This document shows positions 32,502 to 43,176 of a DNA stretch of 64,000 nucleotides, one piece after another. This stretch comes from Siphonodentalium dalli (taxonomy: Eukaryota; Mollusca; Scaphopoda; Gadilida; Siphonodentaliidae): the NCBI GenBank assembly GCA_032622095.1, contig CP136061.1:235044944-235108943 (forward strand). Direction: 5' to 3'. Position numbers and translations under genes: made by a program. Numbering within the stretch: the stretch's first letter is position 1; each line of letters starts with the position of its first letter. The notes under the pieces are model-generated. The model saw nothing but the letters and a program-made list of their open reading frames with translations. It was not told the DNA's origin and did not search any database.

Positions 32502-32989
32502 TTAAAGGTACTCAATCCGAACAGAGGGTCCCCATCTCAACAGATTCCAACAACAACAATCCGATCAGAGGGTCCTATATTACTATTTCTTTGGCTTTGG
32601 GGGTAAAAACTATTTGATTCGAGTCGAGGAACCCATCAAACAAAGCTCAGAGTTATTAGATATCGATTTTTGAAATTTGTTAATTTCTCGAGATGAGTAC
32701 TAATAATTGCCGTCAATTTTGAAACCTGCTCGAGATGAGTACACCAAAACTCTATTCAAACAGAAAAGAATGGATAACTCTAAAATCAAGTGGTAATAAT
32801 AACGCAATTTTGACTACGTACTGGGTCAGAAAGAATTCCCGATAATGAAAAATAATAGATTTCTAAAATCGATATCTAACAAATCTGAGCTTTGATGGGT
32901 GACTTCCTCGACTCGAATCAAATATTTTTGACCCCCAAAGCCATTGAAATAGTAATTGAGATGAGTGTTATCGGATTGAGTACCTTTAA
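32502..32989. mobile_element. TTAA-flanked MITE with long TIRs
   Basis: TTAAAGGTACTCAATCCGA (32502-32520) and its exact reverse complement (32971-32989) bound the element. The outer TTAA on both sides is the expected duplication for piggyBac-type insertion. The arms pair far inward through TTTGATTCGAGTCGAGGAAC and AGATATCGATTTT. A partial relative lies at 15898-16145. Confidence 0.85.
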
Positions 32990-34945
32990 TACAAATAATT
33001 ATGATTTATGTTTGCCATGTTAGGTAATTAATCGGACGAAGCGCTCTTTATTGTGACAGTGACAAAATAAAACCAAACGAACACACAAATATAGACACAA
33101 AACTTTATGACCGTGGTGGATAGCATGAATCCATAAATTCCGTAGTCGTAATTCATTGGGTTTTTTCTCGGTTGTAACATCGTGGTGGCATTATATATTT
33201 ATTGTGGATCTCCAATATGGAGAAGAATATGTATAGTTCATATAAATGGAACAACAATATACACTGTTTGCGGAGTGGCTCCGCCGTGATATGTTTACTG
33301 TCTCATATATCCCATATGGCTCAAATATATCCATTTGGATGTGAGATCCGAGGTCGACATTCCAACGTCATGGATTAATAATGCACTTATTGTCCGCGAA
33401 TCAGTTGACACAAGACGAACAGAAATGAAGTAGAGTCGATAACTATTTGGTCCATGCGTTGTGCTATTTCTACCGGCGACTGCATGACGTCGGTGCCGTT
33501 ATCACTTAACGAGTCTATATACAGAAAGACGGCCACGCCGTATTGGTCAGTTATGTATTCCAGATAGTCGTTCCTCAAGAAGACAGAACAGGTTGAATTA
33601 CAGTAGCGAATTGCATGTATTAACTTATTGTTATATGTATTTTTACATGTGCAACATGTCAAATTATTACTGTATGTTGTCTTGTTTAGCAACAAGGCAA
33701 GATTTCGCAGTTCTTTATTAAAACTTGGGTATTCTCGTAGGATCCTCCAATTTTACTTTGTTGGTATATGTGCTGATATGCGTGTTTCTATATTAGTTTG
33801 GGATAAAATACACAGATGTCCTCTTGAAAATGTTCACCAGGTAGAGAGTTTCATAATTATACTAGTCCAAAAATAGTAGATATTGAAATTTGCATTTATA
33901 TATAAGGTGAAAAGAAGTCACTATGTAGTTTTTCCGGACCGACCGCTTGGCTTGGTGTACACAAGTGGCCGTCCCATTAACACTGCTGAGAATATACCTA
34001 CTTGTCAGAGGAGGTAATACCGGTCATTGACGATAACGCTGCTAGTCGCAAACGGTCCAGTGTTCTATCGCGTGGCATTAAGGTACCATATACTCACGCG
34101 CAAGTGTTTGAACCAGGCGAAATCCCACCAAAATTCCGAGTAATGCTCTAAAAACAATGCATGCCATCATCGTCACCCGTAGTAATATTAACTGACAGTG
34201 TCTCTTTCTCCCGATCATAAGTGTCGCATGTAAGTGAACCCGGAACTATACTTTCGTTACAAGAAAACTAAGATGCATGCATCAGGTCGCCCGTGAACTA
34301 TTTATCATAGAATTCTTGTAGCTATCTATTATACATTTTGGAATATCTGTATGCATGTGTGTATGAATGCATGTGTCTATGTGTGTTTATGGACTCGAAC
34401 ACTGCTCGACCGATCCGACTCGGATTTGGTATTTAACGTGTCAACTTGACCTCGCTCATATGCATGTATCTGGACCTTGACCGATCCGACTAAAATTTTG
34501 TGTGTAGGACTACTTTGATCCCGGGAGCAATATGGACGGGTCCAATTTCACGTGGGACCATGTCCTCGAACGTGCTGATATAGGCATGTTTCTGGACCAA
34601 TTGAACAATAGTTTGTCCAGACGCTGTATATACCGGGCACTGCCCAGATGGAGGCGATCACAAATAAATCCCTAAATAGCCCGAACGAAGTCGAGTACAT
34701 CATCTAGTATTATATATTTCTAGATTTGGTTACAAACTATATACCTGTATATTGTACAAAGAAATGTTTGACAAATGTATCTATATCAATATTACCATAG
34801 GGGTCATTAAAATAGATACGACGAAACAAAATTTTGAAGGGTGCATGTGATTATGAGGAATAATAGGATCATAGGTAAATTTAATTTATGGACGCTTGTT
34901 AATTTTCATTGGACTACATGTATCAGGTAAATTTTTATATTTCAA
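32990..34945. other. no confirmed gene
   Basis: A minus-strand ORF at 33387-33695 (NDYLEYITDQYGVAVFLYID near its middle) looks protein-like but could not be placed in a family and has no clear splice sites. The rest is non-coding. Confidence 0.3.
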
Positions 34946-34979
34946 ATGATGACAGGAAAGTTGAACTACCTAAGTAATA

Positions 34980-35375
34980 CTGGCTATCCGCACGAAGAGA
35001 TATACATGTATATAGAAACCAAAATAGAAGATGACTGCTGGCGACAATGTTTTCCAAAGAAATTCACAGCATTCGATAGCTCCCATCTAGTTGTCACCCC
35101 GAAGATCAATATGAAGTTTGGTGACTATCAGATGAGGGATGTGGTCTGTACAGGTGCTAAAGAATTCAGTCATGCAAAGAGTAAGATACAAAATTGCTGC
35201 CTGTGGTCATGTTTTTTAACAAAATACGGAAAAATTAGATTACTCTCATCCTGGTTATCCAGAAGATCATTGTGGAATCTGGTGACGATCGGACAAGGGA
35301 TGTCGTCTGTAGGATCAACCAAATTATTTAGCCATAGAAATAGTAAAATTCAAGATCAACTGATAGAAAGTGTTC
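34980..35375. repeat. tandem repeat, about 150-bp unit
   Basis: Units contain CATGTTTTTTAACAAAAT, TAGCTCCCATCTAGTTGTCA, GAAGATCAATATGAAGTTTG, GGGATGTGGTCTGTA and AGTAAGATACAAAATTGC. About 2.5 copies are present. The open frame 34946-35380 is produced by the repeat. Confidence 0.7.
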
Positions 35376-36299
35376 CGTAACGCGACACACATCGGTGGTT
35401 TTCACTTCACAATATTCAATCAGAATAAATGTATTTGCAAAGTCGCGCGGTCGGCCATTTTAAATCTAAACAATAATGAGTCAAGTTAGGCAACAATTTC
35501 TCTCCACGAGTTCCTATACCAAATATGAACTATCATGTATTTTCAGCAAATTACATTGTGCACGGTTCGTGGATATTCGTTCCCGATTTGATTCTATAAC
35601 TGAAGGTTCCATGAGTCCCATTTAAATTCAAAATGGTCGACCTTATTTGCAAACTGATACGACATGTGAACGGGTACGTGTGTATGTGATTAATCAAAAC
35701 GTGTGGGGCCATACTTGTGGGTGGGGTTGTTGGTGAATAAATGATAAGAAATTGTAACTGGGTTTAGTGTATAATTTCCACAACTGGGCAATAATAAAGG
35801 CAAAAACATAAGTTGCAATCCCAAGTCCCAATCACAAGATTAAAACAATATCACAATGCCGTGCTTTCAAAAAATTGGAATTTAACCAATGAAGAGATAT
35901 AATAGACACATAAAAACCAGGACCCACCCTTCCGAGACCGACCTCTCGCGTGTAGTTTTAAGAGCGAAACTTGATACTACTGTATTCTGCCAAACAGCCT
36001 GCCGATCTACGAATGTGCATATATGCATGCGTACCGTTGAGAAGCCTGTGTGGAATTGTTGTATAAAAAACAGCACTACATGTAAATATAAAATAAAACA
36101 GTGCTACATCTTATTACAGATTATTTCCACATATAATCAGTGACTACAGGCAGTCTGACAAAATAAAGTTTCAGTGACACTCTATCCGAAGAGGGGATAA
36201 TTTCATATGTTACAGTCAATGGAGCAATTATGAATCTGGAAAGCTGAAATTTCTAAGTAGTACTAGATATCGACATGACGCAATACATATAACGTAAAT
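35376..36299. other. no gene recognised
   Basis: Non-coding. Nothing supported apart from being the spacer between two arrays of the same repeat. Confidence 0.35.
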
Positions 36300-36670
36300 G
36301 CAATATGGCCGCTGGCGACCATTTTTTCCTATGAAATTAAAAAAATATTTGATAGCTCTCATCTAATAGATCAATATCAAGATAAATATGAAGTTTGGTG
36401 ATGATCGGATGAGTGAAGTGGACTGTGGTCTGTGCTAAAGGGTTTAGTGATGCTAATAGTAACATCCAAAATCGCTGTCAGTGGCATGTTTTTTAACGAA
36501 ATTCGGAAAAACTACACTACTCCCATCTTGTTGTTATCCCGAAGATCCATATGAAGTTTAATAACGATTGTACAAGTAGGGTATACCAAATTATTGAATC
36601 ATGGAAAGAATAAAATCGAAGATGGCCATTGGCGCCCATGTTTTTCATCAAAACTCGGAAAACGTTGATG
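36300..36670. repeat. second array of the about 150-bp repeat
   Basis: The same phrases occur as in 34980-35375 (GATAAATATGAAGTTTGGTG, CATGTTTTTTAACGAAATTC, CTTGTTGTTATCCCGAAGAT), about 2.4 units. Confidence 0.7.
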
Positions 36671-37713
36671 GCTATATAAGATGATAAGGAAATCCAGTTA
36701 TTACTCCATGTAATTAATCTTTGATTACCACATGTGTAACATCTGCCATGCAGACCAAGAGCTCAACTGACCATCCGCAGTGACCTACATGTAGTTTATC
36801 TCAAAAGCTGCTGACAACTATTGTCATAATAATAATAATCATACTGTCGGTACCTATTTGTTGCAAAACCGATCCTTCTCAAGTTCAATCGATCTTTTTC
36901 AAGTAGTTCACTGTTGTTACACAATGCATATATGGTTTCTGACTAGTGTTGAAACAATTATTTGACTAATCGGCGTCGACTCGATTATTAAACAAGTCGA
37001 CGCTGAAATCCGCCAGTCGATTAATCTAAGCAAATCAGCAATATGGCCTACCGAATTCATAGAATTTACAGTTTCATGTTCGGTGCTGGGTGGCAACTCT
37101 CAGAATGCGTTCGATTCTTCTCTTATACCGGACAATTCCGATATTCTAATTTTTGTTCTCAGGCTGGTAGAGGTGTATGATTGTGTATAAGGTGTATACT
37201 GTTTATACTGTGTTATATTGTGTTATTTTCTGGAACATGCTATCATGTGACTTATTCCCACTAAAACAAGATACAATTTGTCGTATTTTGGATAAATTCT
37301 AGCACATTGTAAACTAACTATTTAATCTATAGTTTAAAAATATAAGACTATCATTAACAAAAGAGAGTGAGGGTTTTTCATGGTTACTTATGATAGTTAA
37401 AGTGCAAGTTAAGATAATAAACAAGCGGAACTGTCAAACATTTCGACATTCAAGGACTATTTGTAGGATGATCTAATGCAGCTCATATATTGACTGTGAT
37501 ATTTGACCATTTTAATAAATATTTGTTGGCACACGTAGCAATATTGGCTGTGGAAATATAAAAATGTACATTTGTGGCACGTGGAAATCAAGTTAGGAAC
37601 GTGCGATATGATGCTACCCGGTCGTAAAATGGTGTAATCGAAATGCCTAATTTTTGCATACCAGTCACAACTAGTTATCTTGCACTTTAATTGTTATCAC
37701 CTCTCCTTGTTCA
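36671..37713. other. mostly non-coding; hAT-like end at 36941-37030
   Basis: 36941-37025 reads CTAGTGTTGAAACAATTATT then ACTAATCGGCGTCGACTCGA and AGTCGATTAATC. This resembles the subterminal ATTAGTCGACTAAT-rich ends of hAT elements. The other end was not found. The rest is non-coding. Confidence 0.4.
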
Positions 37714-38071
37714 ACCGATTTAGGTTGTCTTTTGTCTATAAAATGATGGGATTGAAAAATTGTTGTTAAGGGCATTTCCGCCCCGATAACTTTGAGACAT
37801 GTATATTCGATCGATATATAGTTTCATCATTGTGTGGTCTTTTTTCAATCCCGAAATTTGTACGCAATTTCGATATATACACCAGATTTATCGATGTTTT
37901 AATGACATTTGGCAAGTTATCTCCCCTTTTGCTGCATTCTATACATAAAAAATGCAAAACCAGAAAAGTTGATTTTTGTAAGACTGCTGTGGGTGTTTCG
38001 ACCGCACAATTATGAAACTATATATCGACAGAATATTTTATTTTTATGGACAAAAGACAACCTAAATCGGT
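37714..38071. mobile_element. MITE with about 30-bp TIRs
   Basis: ACCGATTTAGGTTGTCTTTT at 37714 pairs with AAAAGACAACCTAAATCGGT ending at 38071, and the match extends to GTC(T/C)ATAAAA inside. The total is 358 bp. A second inner pair (CGATATATAGTTTCAT / ATGAAACTATATATCG) occurs near 37812 and 38012. No clear target duplication. Confidence 0.82.
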
Positions 38072-38529
38072 GACAATAATATATATGAATAATAAAGTTT
38101 ATATTTAAAAAAAGTAAATTAATAATATTAATTAATTAACAAAATTGACATAATAATTTCAATAATATTTTTATATTTAAAACAGTAAATTGATAATTGC
38201 CACTTTAAAATTTAATTAAAATTTAATTTTATCGGCTTCCTTAAAAGATTCTTACCTTATTATTTTTATGTGCACTTTATAAACTTCATTGAGTCATCTT
38301 TGTCATGTATTGAGTTTGATATCTTTTGTTAACAGTTTATAAATCATGTATGTCTCATGTTTGTTATTATATTTTATGTGTTTATTATGATTAAATAAAG
38401 TTATCAATTAAAATAAATGTATTCACTTTCTAAATTATTATTTCACAAAAAACCTCAAATACCCCAAAACACAATAGTTTAGAGTCGCCAATTAGTTAAT
38501 CCGATTACCTATAACACTAAGCACATATG
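38072..38529. other. very AT-rich non-coding
   Basis: Runs of TTAATTAA-type sequence with no feature. Confidence 0.4.
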
Positions 38530-38985
38530 CCGCTTACCCCTTTTAAATGGAGCCGGCCGCTTACACTTTATAGAATGAAAGAACGAAAAGTTGAATAAAA
38601 TCAACAAATTTGTGAATTTAAAAACAATTCAAACGTTAATGTTTTCCATGTCATAAACCCGGACATATGTACTAAATGTCAGTCATGTCCATTTATAAAC
38701 AAAGAAGATAATGAAGGCGACATCAAGTCCGCTTACACCTTTTATTTTGGAGCCGGCCGCATCCACTTTATAGTGTGTTTCAGAACGAAAAAGTTGAATA
38801 AAATCAACAAATTTGTCAATTTAAAAACAATTCAAACGTTATTGCATTCCATGTCCCAGCCCAACATATTTTAATAATATTCATTGAGAAACAACGGACC
38901 AAACGCCATATAACACCCCGTATACACCTTTTATTCCGAGCCGGCCTCGGCCTCGGCATACACTTTATAGTGTGTCCCGAGCTGG
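38530..38985. repeat. tandem repeat, about 190-200-bp unit, 2.3 copies
   Basis: Units start CCGCTTAC-CCTTTTA at 38530, 38729 and 38918 and share GGAGCCGGCCGC, CACTTTATAG and GTTGAATAAAATCAACAAAT followed by AAAACAATTCAAACGTTA. Confidence 0.75.
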
Positions 38986-39911
38986 CCCAGGTCGACTGGG
39001 GCGAGTGAGCCCTGGGGCGAGTTTATAGGTGGCGCCATTATCGTGAGCAAGCTTCCTTAATTTGCAGCAGGTATCCGTTTGTGCGTAGTTTAATTTAGAA
39101 AGTTCCCAATTAATATCGTAAATAGAGCGACTGTATTTGACAGAGAAGGCCTCTGTTATTGATTATCAAGTTGCTATACATTAAAAAACGACAAATGCAC
39201 ATGCCCGTTCAAGCGTAGTAGTCTATTTTCCCCATGTTAAACGACATCCGCAAATACCAAATAACGCTAACCTACTGCAAATGTTTTACATGACAACTGT
39301 TTTATTTGGGCTGAATTCATCTGATGTGGTATGATTCCTCAAAATAAACAACAAAACCATCGTTACTTGGAAATGTAGTTTGGGCTAACATTTACAGAAA
39401 TCCTCCACCTCATTTATTCCGACACACACATCAGATGAAAAACTACCATCATACAACCGCCCAAATTGGGCGAAATAACAACATTACTGCAGATGACAGC
39501 ATGCTTATGAAGTTACTGTGCTTCAGTGTGTTTATATATATAAATATATATAGCTAACTTATACCACATCATACAGTATCATTCAACTGCACTCGTCCCG
39601 GCCGCCGGTGAGCTCGCGGAACAGAGAAACTGACAGCCTGGTGCATGTTCAGGGTTGCCGAAAACACGAAACTACATCCATGTGGTCTGGTGTTATAAGT
39701 TACAGTCTCCAGTTGTCGAGAAAGCGTGATACAGGGCGAATTGGGACACCATGTCTCCAATTTGAATCGGTTGAAGCTACTGACATGATTTACGGAAGCA
39801 TGCATTAATATATCAATAGCGATGCGTTTGTTAAAGTGGCCCGCTCGTTTTAAATTTTGATTTATATTGTTTATATCTTTACTCGCTCGTTTCGCGACAA
39901 GCATGGCGTGG
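38986..39911. other. non-coding, CpG-rich towards the right
   Basis: From 39580 the sequence becomes noticeably richer in CpG, and a plus-strand donor-like CCG|GTGAGC lies at 39606. A TATATATAAATA box lies near 39535. This could be a promoter with a non-coding first exon, but no downstream exon was identified. Confidence 0.3.
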
Positions 39912-40049
39912 TTATAAGCTTCTGTGATACCGATACCACCACCCGCGGCCGCTTCGGTAGTTGGTCCCACTCCGTGCCACCATTTCCACCGTCCGCTTAG
40001 CACCGTAACCTTGTAATACGATACACAACACAACTAGAGACATTAACAT
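39912..40049 (-). CDS. candidate small secreted cationic peptide
   Basis: A 45-codon ORF starts MLMSLVVLCIVLQGYGA, a plausible signal peptide. It is followed by a basic, Tyr/Trp-rich mature part (SGTNYRSGRGWWYRYHRSL) and a TAA. The Arg content and short length recall secreted antimicrobial or neuropeptide precursors, but no family is recognised. A second frame on the same strand (39569-40033, 154 codons, with GGGIGITEAYNHAMLVAKRA) stays open across and beyond it, so the true coding frame, if any, is undecided. It lies in the CpG-rich patch. Confidence 0.25.
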   Translation of the reverse strand: MLMSLVVLCIVLQGYGAKRTVEMVARSGTNYRSGRGWWYRYHRSL

Positions 40050-40324
40050 GTATAGAACACATGGCGAAACGCTACCACGGCGCCATGGTTTTAGATCAAA
40101 AGTATTCACCCAACACCATTCCACTTATATCGCCAAATAATGTGCAAGCCACTATGCCTGTCGTTTTCCACTTGAAAACAATACATGTCTTCTTCCGTTA
40201 ACGTAGTATATACTATACAAACATGACACTCATGTGTGCACTCATTGACGTATGATGACTATAACAACACAAACGCTTATCATAATACGCACCAACAAAC
40301 GGAACACTCTGATGGCTTCCGTAT
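40050..40324. other. non-coding spacer
   Basis: No feature recognised between the candidate peptide ORF and the MITE at 40325. Confidence 0.35.
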
Positions 40325-40776
40325 AGGTTACACTGGTGTAAATGTGTTTCGGAGTGACATCTAGCGGAAGCGGGGAGACTATATTGGAGATAATAAATAG
40401 ACACTGGGCAATGATTGGTCAATCGCCAATGTGTTTTATGCATAAAAAGATCACCAAACCTCTTCCCTATGATATCATTAGGTAAAATAGCGATTGGCAC
40501 AGGAATTAAGTTCAATTAACCCTTTGTAGTGAAGTTTGAATTTTGTTGGTGTATTCTAAGATATGACACTATTTCTTTAGTTACGAAAACACAAGATTTA
40601 AAGGCGAATTCCCTGCTAGACGGACATGATGTTATTGCATAAAAACTTTCAGAAAATGTCATTCTTTCAGATTTAAAGAAAATTTCGGACCTACATGTAT
40701 ATGATTTACATTGTAAACAGTATACGCTAAACGTTTGCACTGATGCCTATGGGAAACATTTACACCAGTGTAACCT
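40325..40776. mobile_element. MITE copy 1, TIR AGGTTACACTGGTGTAAATG
   Basis: The 20-bp inverted ends are perfect (AGGTTACACTGGTGTAAATG at 40325, its complement ending at 40776). The 452-bp interior matches 42184-42634 throughout, including GACACTGGGCAATGATTGGT and GTAAACAGTATACGCTAAA. Non-coding. No clear target duplication. Confidence 0.9.
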
Positions 40777-41462
40777 AAAGGGCAAAAATGAACTTTTTTG
40801 AATTTTTGAATCCTGGGAGTCACTTTAAACTGTTTTGATGCATTTTTCACAGCCTGGTCTTTGTGTCCACTGAATCTCTCATGCATGGTGTGGCTATTCT
40901 TGCTGCTGATGTCTTCTTTCACTTACATCAGCCCAAAAAATAGTATTATTTTTTATAAAGGTGGTAATATTCACATGATGATGCAATTGACCCATAACAC
41001 GAGCAAGTTAATGACACACATAGCAATTGTTATAAAAAGCTAATCTAACAAGTAATTTGGATTTTATAGCCCGTGATATACAGCTATATATAATGAAAGT
41101 GAGTCATTTCCACTGGTGGGTATGGCCATTTGAAGGTTAATAGCACTAAAACTTGGATACATTTAAGAAAATGCTTCAGCACTTTGAAGAGAGCATATAT
41201 TTGTTCAACTATTTCAATATACAGCCACATCCAGTTATCTTGGGTCACCCTTGCAGACCTGAAAATGACATATTTTAGTTTTCCATGTGCTGTTAAAGCC
41301 ATGTGTTTGATGCTCAGCTGATCAGATCTGGACTCAATGACCTCACATCACCAGAAAGAATCTTGTATAGTTTTCCATAGCTGATCCAAGTTTGCAACAC
41401 CAGACCCAAAACAAACTGTGTAAATGGGGGCTGAACATGACATGTGGTGGAAAATTATGCTT
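40777..41462. other. no gene recognised
   Basis: Non-coding spacer. ORFs here have no family support. Confidence 0.35.
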
Positions 41463-42035
41463 TTTTATACGTCCGTTTGAAAAAACGGTCGTATTATGTA
41501 AATGGGTTGTCCGTCCGTCGTCCGTCCGTCCGTCGTCCGTCGTCTGTCGTCCGTCCGCTTTTGGTTTCCGGATGATAATTTTAGATTGAATCAAGTGAAC
41601 TGAACCAAATTTGGTTTATTAGTTTACCACCCCAAAATACAGATCAAGTTCGAATATGGATTTCGTCCGCATGATTTTGACTGAGTTCTGTCCCTTTTTC
41701 GACTTAGAATTTACCTGATTTGCGGTTTCGGGTGATAACTTTAAATTGAATCAGGTGAACTTAGCCAAATTTGGTATATTAGTTTACCACCCCAAAATAC
41801 AGATCAGGTTCGAATATGGGTTTATTCCGCATGAATTTGACTGAGTTATGCCCATTTTTCGACTTAGATTTTACCTGATATGCGGTTTCCAGATTATTGT
41901 GTTTTATTTTTGTTATTATTTCGTCTTAAGTCAAAGGTTTCAAACAAATGAATTAAACCTTGCCACAATCTACTCCAGAAACGGCGTATTATGCCACGCC
42001 CCGACGGCGTGCTCTTGTTGGTGAATAATGTGTTA
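41463..42035. repeat. composite repeat: CGTCCGTTTG hairpin, (CGTC)n, tandem 160-bp units
   Basis: TACGTCCGTTTGAAAAAACGG-TCG is a hairpin at 41469-41492. It is followed by a CGTC/TCCG-rich microsatellite (41505-41560) and then two 160-bp units beginning GGTTTC at 41563 and 41724, with a third start at 41884. Units share CCAAATTTGGTTTATTAGTT, ACCACCCCAAAATACAGATC and TTTTTCGACTTAGA. It ends with ATGCCACGCCCCGACGGCGTG near 41992. I recall this arrangement as a widespread molluscan repeat. Confidence 0.8.
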
Positions 42036-42183
42036 AAGTGGGTGGGGTTAAATTGTGTGTAATAAATAAAGAACCACAGAAGTGATTTTGTTTTTGAACA
42101 CAGTTATTCTCTTGAGGGGTAATTCTGAAGAAATATTATGTAGGGAGTTACAATTATTTTGCGAAAAAGCTCGCTATCGCTTT

Positions 42184-42634
42184 AGGTTACACTGGTGATA
42201 AAGCGTTTCGGAATGATATCTAGCGGATGCGGGAGGACTATATAGGAGAGGATAAAACAGACACTGGGCAATGATTGGTCAATAGACTTGTATTTTTTGC
42301 ACAAACAAAATCATCACACCTCTTCCCTATGATTTCCTTAGGTAAAATAGTCATTGCACAGGAATTAACCCTTTGTAGTGAAGTTTGAATTTTGTGGTGT
42401 GGTTTAAAATATGACATTATTTCTTTAGTGTGGTTCTGAAACTAGTTACGAAAACACAAGATTTAAAGGCGAATAACCTGCTAGACGGACATTATTTTTT
42501 TGCATAAAAAGTTTCCGCAAATGTCAATCTTTCAGATTTAAAGAAACTTTTTGACCTAGGACTTATATTGTAAACAGTATACGCTAAAAGGTTTGCACTG
42601 AGGCCTATGGAAAACATTTACACCAGTGTAACCT
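42184..42634. mobile_element. MITE copy 2 (same family as 40325-40776)
   Basis: It begins AGGTTACACTGGTG and ends CATTTACACCAGTGTAACCT (42634). The 451-bp interior aligns with copy 1 with scattered indels, for example an extra GTGTGGTTCTGAAACTA near 42429. Confidence 0.9.
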
Positions 42635-43100
42635 GGACCCATCCCATTCGTCACGTGCAATCTCTTCACTTGTAGCGCGTTAGCTCCAGTAATGACATTG
42701 CAATCCCATGTACTTTGTCAACAGCGGAGGTGGCATCTTCATAAAAAAAACTCGATAAACGGTAAACTGGCGGGAAAATAACATTAATGTCGAACTTTGT
42801 TCCGACTGCGGTCGGCCAATAGTTTGCATGTTTGAGAGGATCGAATTCAGCTGCAGAAAACCCGGGTATTCACCCCTGGTCAAGCGTTCCTGCTAATGTG
42901 CTATGATGCCGGTGGGTCCTGCTGAATTGATCTGATGATGTTAGGGAAAACTGCTGCTGTTAACAAAAAGTTATTTTTTCTAAAGTTGTCATTTTCGCGA
43001 TGTTCGGATAAGCTGAATATTTCCAGGATAAGTCATTATGTGTATCAAACATTCATAACATATATATTGCAAAATATGTATTACTTGTTGCAAATCGACT
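42635..43100. other. non-coding spacer
   Basis: No gene or repeat recognised between the MITE and the duplicated 76-bp target. Confidence 0.35.
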
Positions 43101-43176
43101 ATAATCAAGATGGCTATTCACTTCTATTTGCAAACACCAGCGCAGCCATTATTAATTGTTTCATTATATATATTCT
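43101..43176 (+). repeat. 76-bp direct repeat, left of LINE
   Basis: Nearly identical to 45637-45712, both containing CTATTTGCAAACACCAGCGC and CCATTATTAATTGTTTCATT. It ends exactly where LINE-like sequence starts, so it looks like a long target-site duplication. Confidence 0.8.

Noticed and set aside
33387-33695. Minus-strand ORF with protein-like composition
   Set aside because: It may be an exon, but no acceptor or donor could be fixed and no family was recognised; left unannotated as coding.
34946-35380. 144-codon plus-strand ORF
   Set aside because: It is read through an about 150-bp tandem repeat that recurs at 36300-36670 with stops and shifts; the repeat explains the open frame.
41343-41594. 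Minus-strand ORF with DGRRTTDDGRTDDGR repeats
   Set aside because: Produced by the CGTC/TCCG microsatellite of the composite repeat.
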